Assembly (NCBI GenBank): GCA_027621895.1
Contig: JAQCAK010000094.1
Location: 1 to 7,070 of the forward strand
Length of the DNA stretch: 7,070 nucleotides
Reading direction: 5' to 3'
Source of the DNA: Pseudomonadota bacterium
GTDB lineage: Bacteria; Pseudomonadota; Gammaproteobacteria; Pseudomonadales; Azotimanducaceae
The translations under genes and the position numbers were made by a program. Below are positions 5,369-7,070 of the stretch, in pieces (the first letter of the stretch is position 1; every line of letters begins with the position of its first letter). Below the pieces are notes generated by a model that was given only the letters and a program-made list of their open reading frames with translations, did no database searches and was not told the DNA's origin.

Positions 5369-6796
5369 TTAATCCCTGACCAGGAAGGCATCTCCGCTGG
5401 GCAGGTTGTGGGTTGTAATCGCCCCGGAGATAAAGTCGTCGATCATCTTGTGAAAGTGCCGTAACCGGATTTCCTGGTCACACAGATACATTCCCGTAAA
5501 AGAATCAGACTTGATGCCATCCTGCATGGTCTTCATGTTGGATCCGTCCTGGGAAAGGACATTGGCCAGGATCGGGTCAAAGGTCTCACCGAAGGCCGTG
5601 CTGTAATCACTGTTTTCGGCGTGACGATGGATCCTGTTCCGGGGTCGCTCTTTCCTGGGAGCATCCGGTGGAAGATGCGCCATGATGAAGAAGTCGTAGT
5701 AACAGATGTTGGGATCCGTCGCATGGGGACGATACCTGAACACGGCACCCCCCTCTGGTGTTTGTGTAAAGGTGGCACTTGGGAAGAAGCTGTAGTGATA
5801 CTGGTGGACGAGCTGCTCGTCATTCATGTTCTTGAATGGCAGGTAGGTTTCATCCTCGATTGACCGGCGCCGACGGATTTCCTCCAGGTGCACATCCTTT
5901 GCCGCGCCCGTGTAGCCCGTGGTTTCGTTCCTTCGCCATCCCGCACGATCACTGAGCATCATGTGCTTGCGCAGCGGTGTGATGGTTTCCTGATCTTCCA
6001 CAACCTCGCTGACAGTCCGGTTGAAATTGATCATCCGAGAGTGAATGCCCAGCAGTTCAATGGGAATGTCATGTCCTTCACCGAACTCGATCATGTCCGG
6101 GTGCAGTTCGGCGAAATGGTAACTTTCATTGAAAGCATCCCAGGCGTGCTTCCAGTTGCCATTCCACTCGAAAGTCTGGAAGTTCACGAGGTGCCATTTT
6201 TCGAACTCGTAGGTTTCCAGGTGCAGTCCCGCTTCACCGAGATAGTCTTTCAGCGGACAGGCGTCGTGGTCCATATTGAACCAGACCCAGCCACCCCAGA
6301 AATCTACTTTAACGGGCTTCAGGCCGAGTTCCTCCGTGGGAATGCCGTCGTCGAACTGTCGGAAAAACTGGGGGTCAGCGACATGATTGATGGTGCCGTC
6401 TGTATTCCACTTCCAGCCATGGAAGGGGCAGGTGAAGGTATCCATGATGCCCAGTTCAGACTGGCACAATCGATTGCCCCGGTGCTGGCACACATTGTAA
6501 AAACCGCGAATCTGCCCATCATCACCCATGACGAACAGGAATGACTCCTTGCCGAGTTCGTGAACGTAGAATGCCCCGGGTTCCGTGAATTCGTCGACAC
6601 GGGCTGCAAGCTGCCATGTTTTGGTCCATATCCTGTCCCATTCCGCCTGCATGAAGGCCGGAGAGTAGTATCGTTCACCCTCAAGTTTCTCCAGGCCGAG
6701 ATCCGCGTTTTTCGCCCTTGGAATAAAAGGCGGCGCTTGAAACACTCTTTCGGTGGGTTCCTGTCGTTCCAGAAATTCGCGTTCTATTTGAGCCAT
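5369..6796 (-). CDS. Rieske non-heme iron oxygenase, alpha (catalytic) subunit
   Basis: 475 residues, the usual size for the large subunit of Rieske oxygenases, which use O2 and two electrons to dihydroxylate, hydroxylate or O/N-demethylate a substrate. The N-terminal Rieske domain (about 40-165) binds [2Fe-2S] through Cys103-x-His105 and Cys123-x2-His126, 17 residues apart (NVCQHRG...FTCPFHGWKW). The C-terminal catalytic domain starts at about 200. Mononuclear iron ligands are His227 and His232 in FNESYHFAELHPD, and probably Asp417 in SQDGSNMKTM, which lines up with the naphthalene dioxygenase ligand region DDNDNMETM. The acid three residues before the first His, Asp in naphthalene dioxygenase, is Glu224 here; carnitine oxygenase CntA also has Glu there. 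The start ATG is preceded by GAAGG about eight bases upstream. No beta subunit or reductase adjoins it, which favours an alpha-only system served by separate electron carriers, perhaps the ferredoxin at 2506-2820. The substrate cannot be read from the sequence. Confidence 0.95.
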   Translation of the reverse strand: MAQIEREFLERQEPTERVFQAPPFIPRAKNADLGLEKLEGERYYSPAFMQAEWDRIWTKTWQLAARVDEFTEPGAFYVHELGKESFLFVMGDDGQIRGFYNVCQHRGNRLCQSELGIMDTFTCPFHGWKWNTDGTINHVADPQFFRQFDDGIPTEELGLKPVKVDFWGGWVWFNMDHDACPLKDYLGEAGLHLETYEFEKWHLVNFQTFEWNGNWKHAWDAFNESYHFAELHPDMIEFGEGHDIPIELLGIHSRMINFNRTVSEVVEDQETITPLRKHMMLSDRAGWRRNETTGYTGAAKDVHLEEIRRRRSIEDETYLPFKNMNDEQLVHQYHYSFFPSATFTQTPEGGAVFRYRPHATDPNICYYDFFIMAHLPPDAPRKERPRNRIHRHAENSDYSTAFGETFDPILANVLSQDGSNMKTMQDGIKSDSFTGMYLCDQEIRLRHFHKMIDDFISGAITTHNLPSGDAFLVRD

Positions 6797-6885
6797 TGTC
6801 TGCCTTCTTGTTATCTGTCGGATCGGTTGGAGTGAAAAGCCTGTTTCAGTCCTGAAGTCCCTGTTGGAGTGCTGCAGGATAAATC

Positions 6886-6915
6886 AATATACCCGTATTG
6901 TTTTTTGCGAGTCAA
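6886..6915 (-). promoter_or_regulatory. Candidate sigma70-type promoter for the Rieske oxygenase
   Basis: On the minus strand, TTGACT (6915-6910; 5 of 6) is followed after 18 bases by TATATT (6891-6886; 5 of 6). The spacer contains an A6 run. Transcription would begin near 6879, giving a leader of roughly 80 bases before the ATG at 6796. A small inverted repeat CAATA/TATTG (6885-6889 and 6896-6900) overlaps the -10 and could be an operator. This is the best promoter match in the window. Confidence 0.6.
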
Positions 6916-6924
6916 ACTTATACT
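6898..6924 (+). promoter_or_regulatory. Possible divergent promoter facing the right edge
   Basis: TATACT (6919-6924; 5 of 6 against TATAAT) with TTGTTT (6898-6903) 15 bases upstream gives a weak + strand promoter whose elements overlap the -35 of the oxygenase promoter. It would drive transcription to the right, toward a gene beyond the window. A regulator divergent from the oxygenase would fit this arrangement, but none can be identified from the remaining bases. Confidence 0.25.
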
Positions 6925-7070
6925 CACATCCGCGGCTATGAACCGGGCCCTGGTCACAGTAAATTGTTGCTGTCGGGCCTGGCTGCTCTGGTCCTGAGCC
7001 GGAGGCTGGGACTCGCGCAGGTCAATCATCATGGGGGAGTGCATATTGAACAGTTTTGCACCGTGTCTGG
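6925..7070. other. Right-edge region with unresolved open frames on both strands
   Basis: Two overlapping frames stay open to the window edge. The minus frame enters at 7068 reading RHGAKLFNMHSPMMIDLRE and runs to a TAA at 6811-6813, passing through the oxygenase promoter; its first 40 residues have GC-rich third positions, so it may be the 3' end of an upstream minus-strand gene. The + frame reads KLLLSGLAALVLSRRLGLAQ and then GGVHIEQFCTVSG off the edge, with no good ribosome binding site. At most one is real, and I recognise neither. Confidence 0.2.

Noticed and set aside
5888..6544. A 218-codon + strand open frame opposite the Rieske oxygenase
   Set aside because: Long but antisense to the conserved Rieske and catalytic motifs; it arises from codon bias in the real gene.

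Overview
The window carries five intact protein-coding genes, one decayed gene and two edge fragments that cannot be identified. No tRNA, rRNA, CRISPR array, insertion sequence or integrase is visible. Dense packing, moderate-to-high GC, a YbiT-type ABC-F protein very close in sequence to the enterobacterial one, and a lipoprotein/beta-propeller remnant together suggest a gammaproteobacterium, probably an environmental or marine catabolic lineage. That assignment is inference; nothing in the window fixes the genus.

Layout: 1-166 holds a possible 3' end of an unidentified + strand gene. 178-757 (+) is the wreck of a lipoprotein with beta-propeller-like repeats, now split over three reading frames with an internal stop. 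It meets tail to tail, with a 7-base overlap, the ybiT-like ABC-F gene (751-2394, -), which has its own good sigma70-like promoter. Upstream of ybiT on the same strand lie a small Rieske ferredoxin (2506-2820) and a thiolase (2902-4131), separated by 81 bases that contain a perfect 9-bp stem-loop. A 258-base divergent spacer with palindromes separates the thiolase from a + strand gene for a two-cupin-like protein of unassigned function (4390-5280). That gene converges on a Rieske non-heme iron oxygenase alpha subunit (5369-6796, -), which has a clear sigma70-like promoter at 6886-6915. The last 155 bases hold only open frames running off the edge.

How the genes may work together: the Rieske oxygenase is the hydroxylating or demethylating component of a multicomponent system, the Rieske ferredoxin could pass it electrons, and the thiolase could cleave beta-ketoacyl-CoA intermediates further down the pathway. 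No ferredoxin reductase, small (beta) oxygenase subunit, ring-cleavage enzyme or regulator is present. The bicupin gene interrupts the cluster on the opposite strand. A shared degradation pathway is therefore plausible but not shown. The most unusual items are the unassigned bicupin protein, the glutamate at the bridging-acid position of the oxygenase, and the multi-frameshift lipoprotein pseudogene next to an ABC-F protein with an extended C-terminus.
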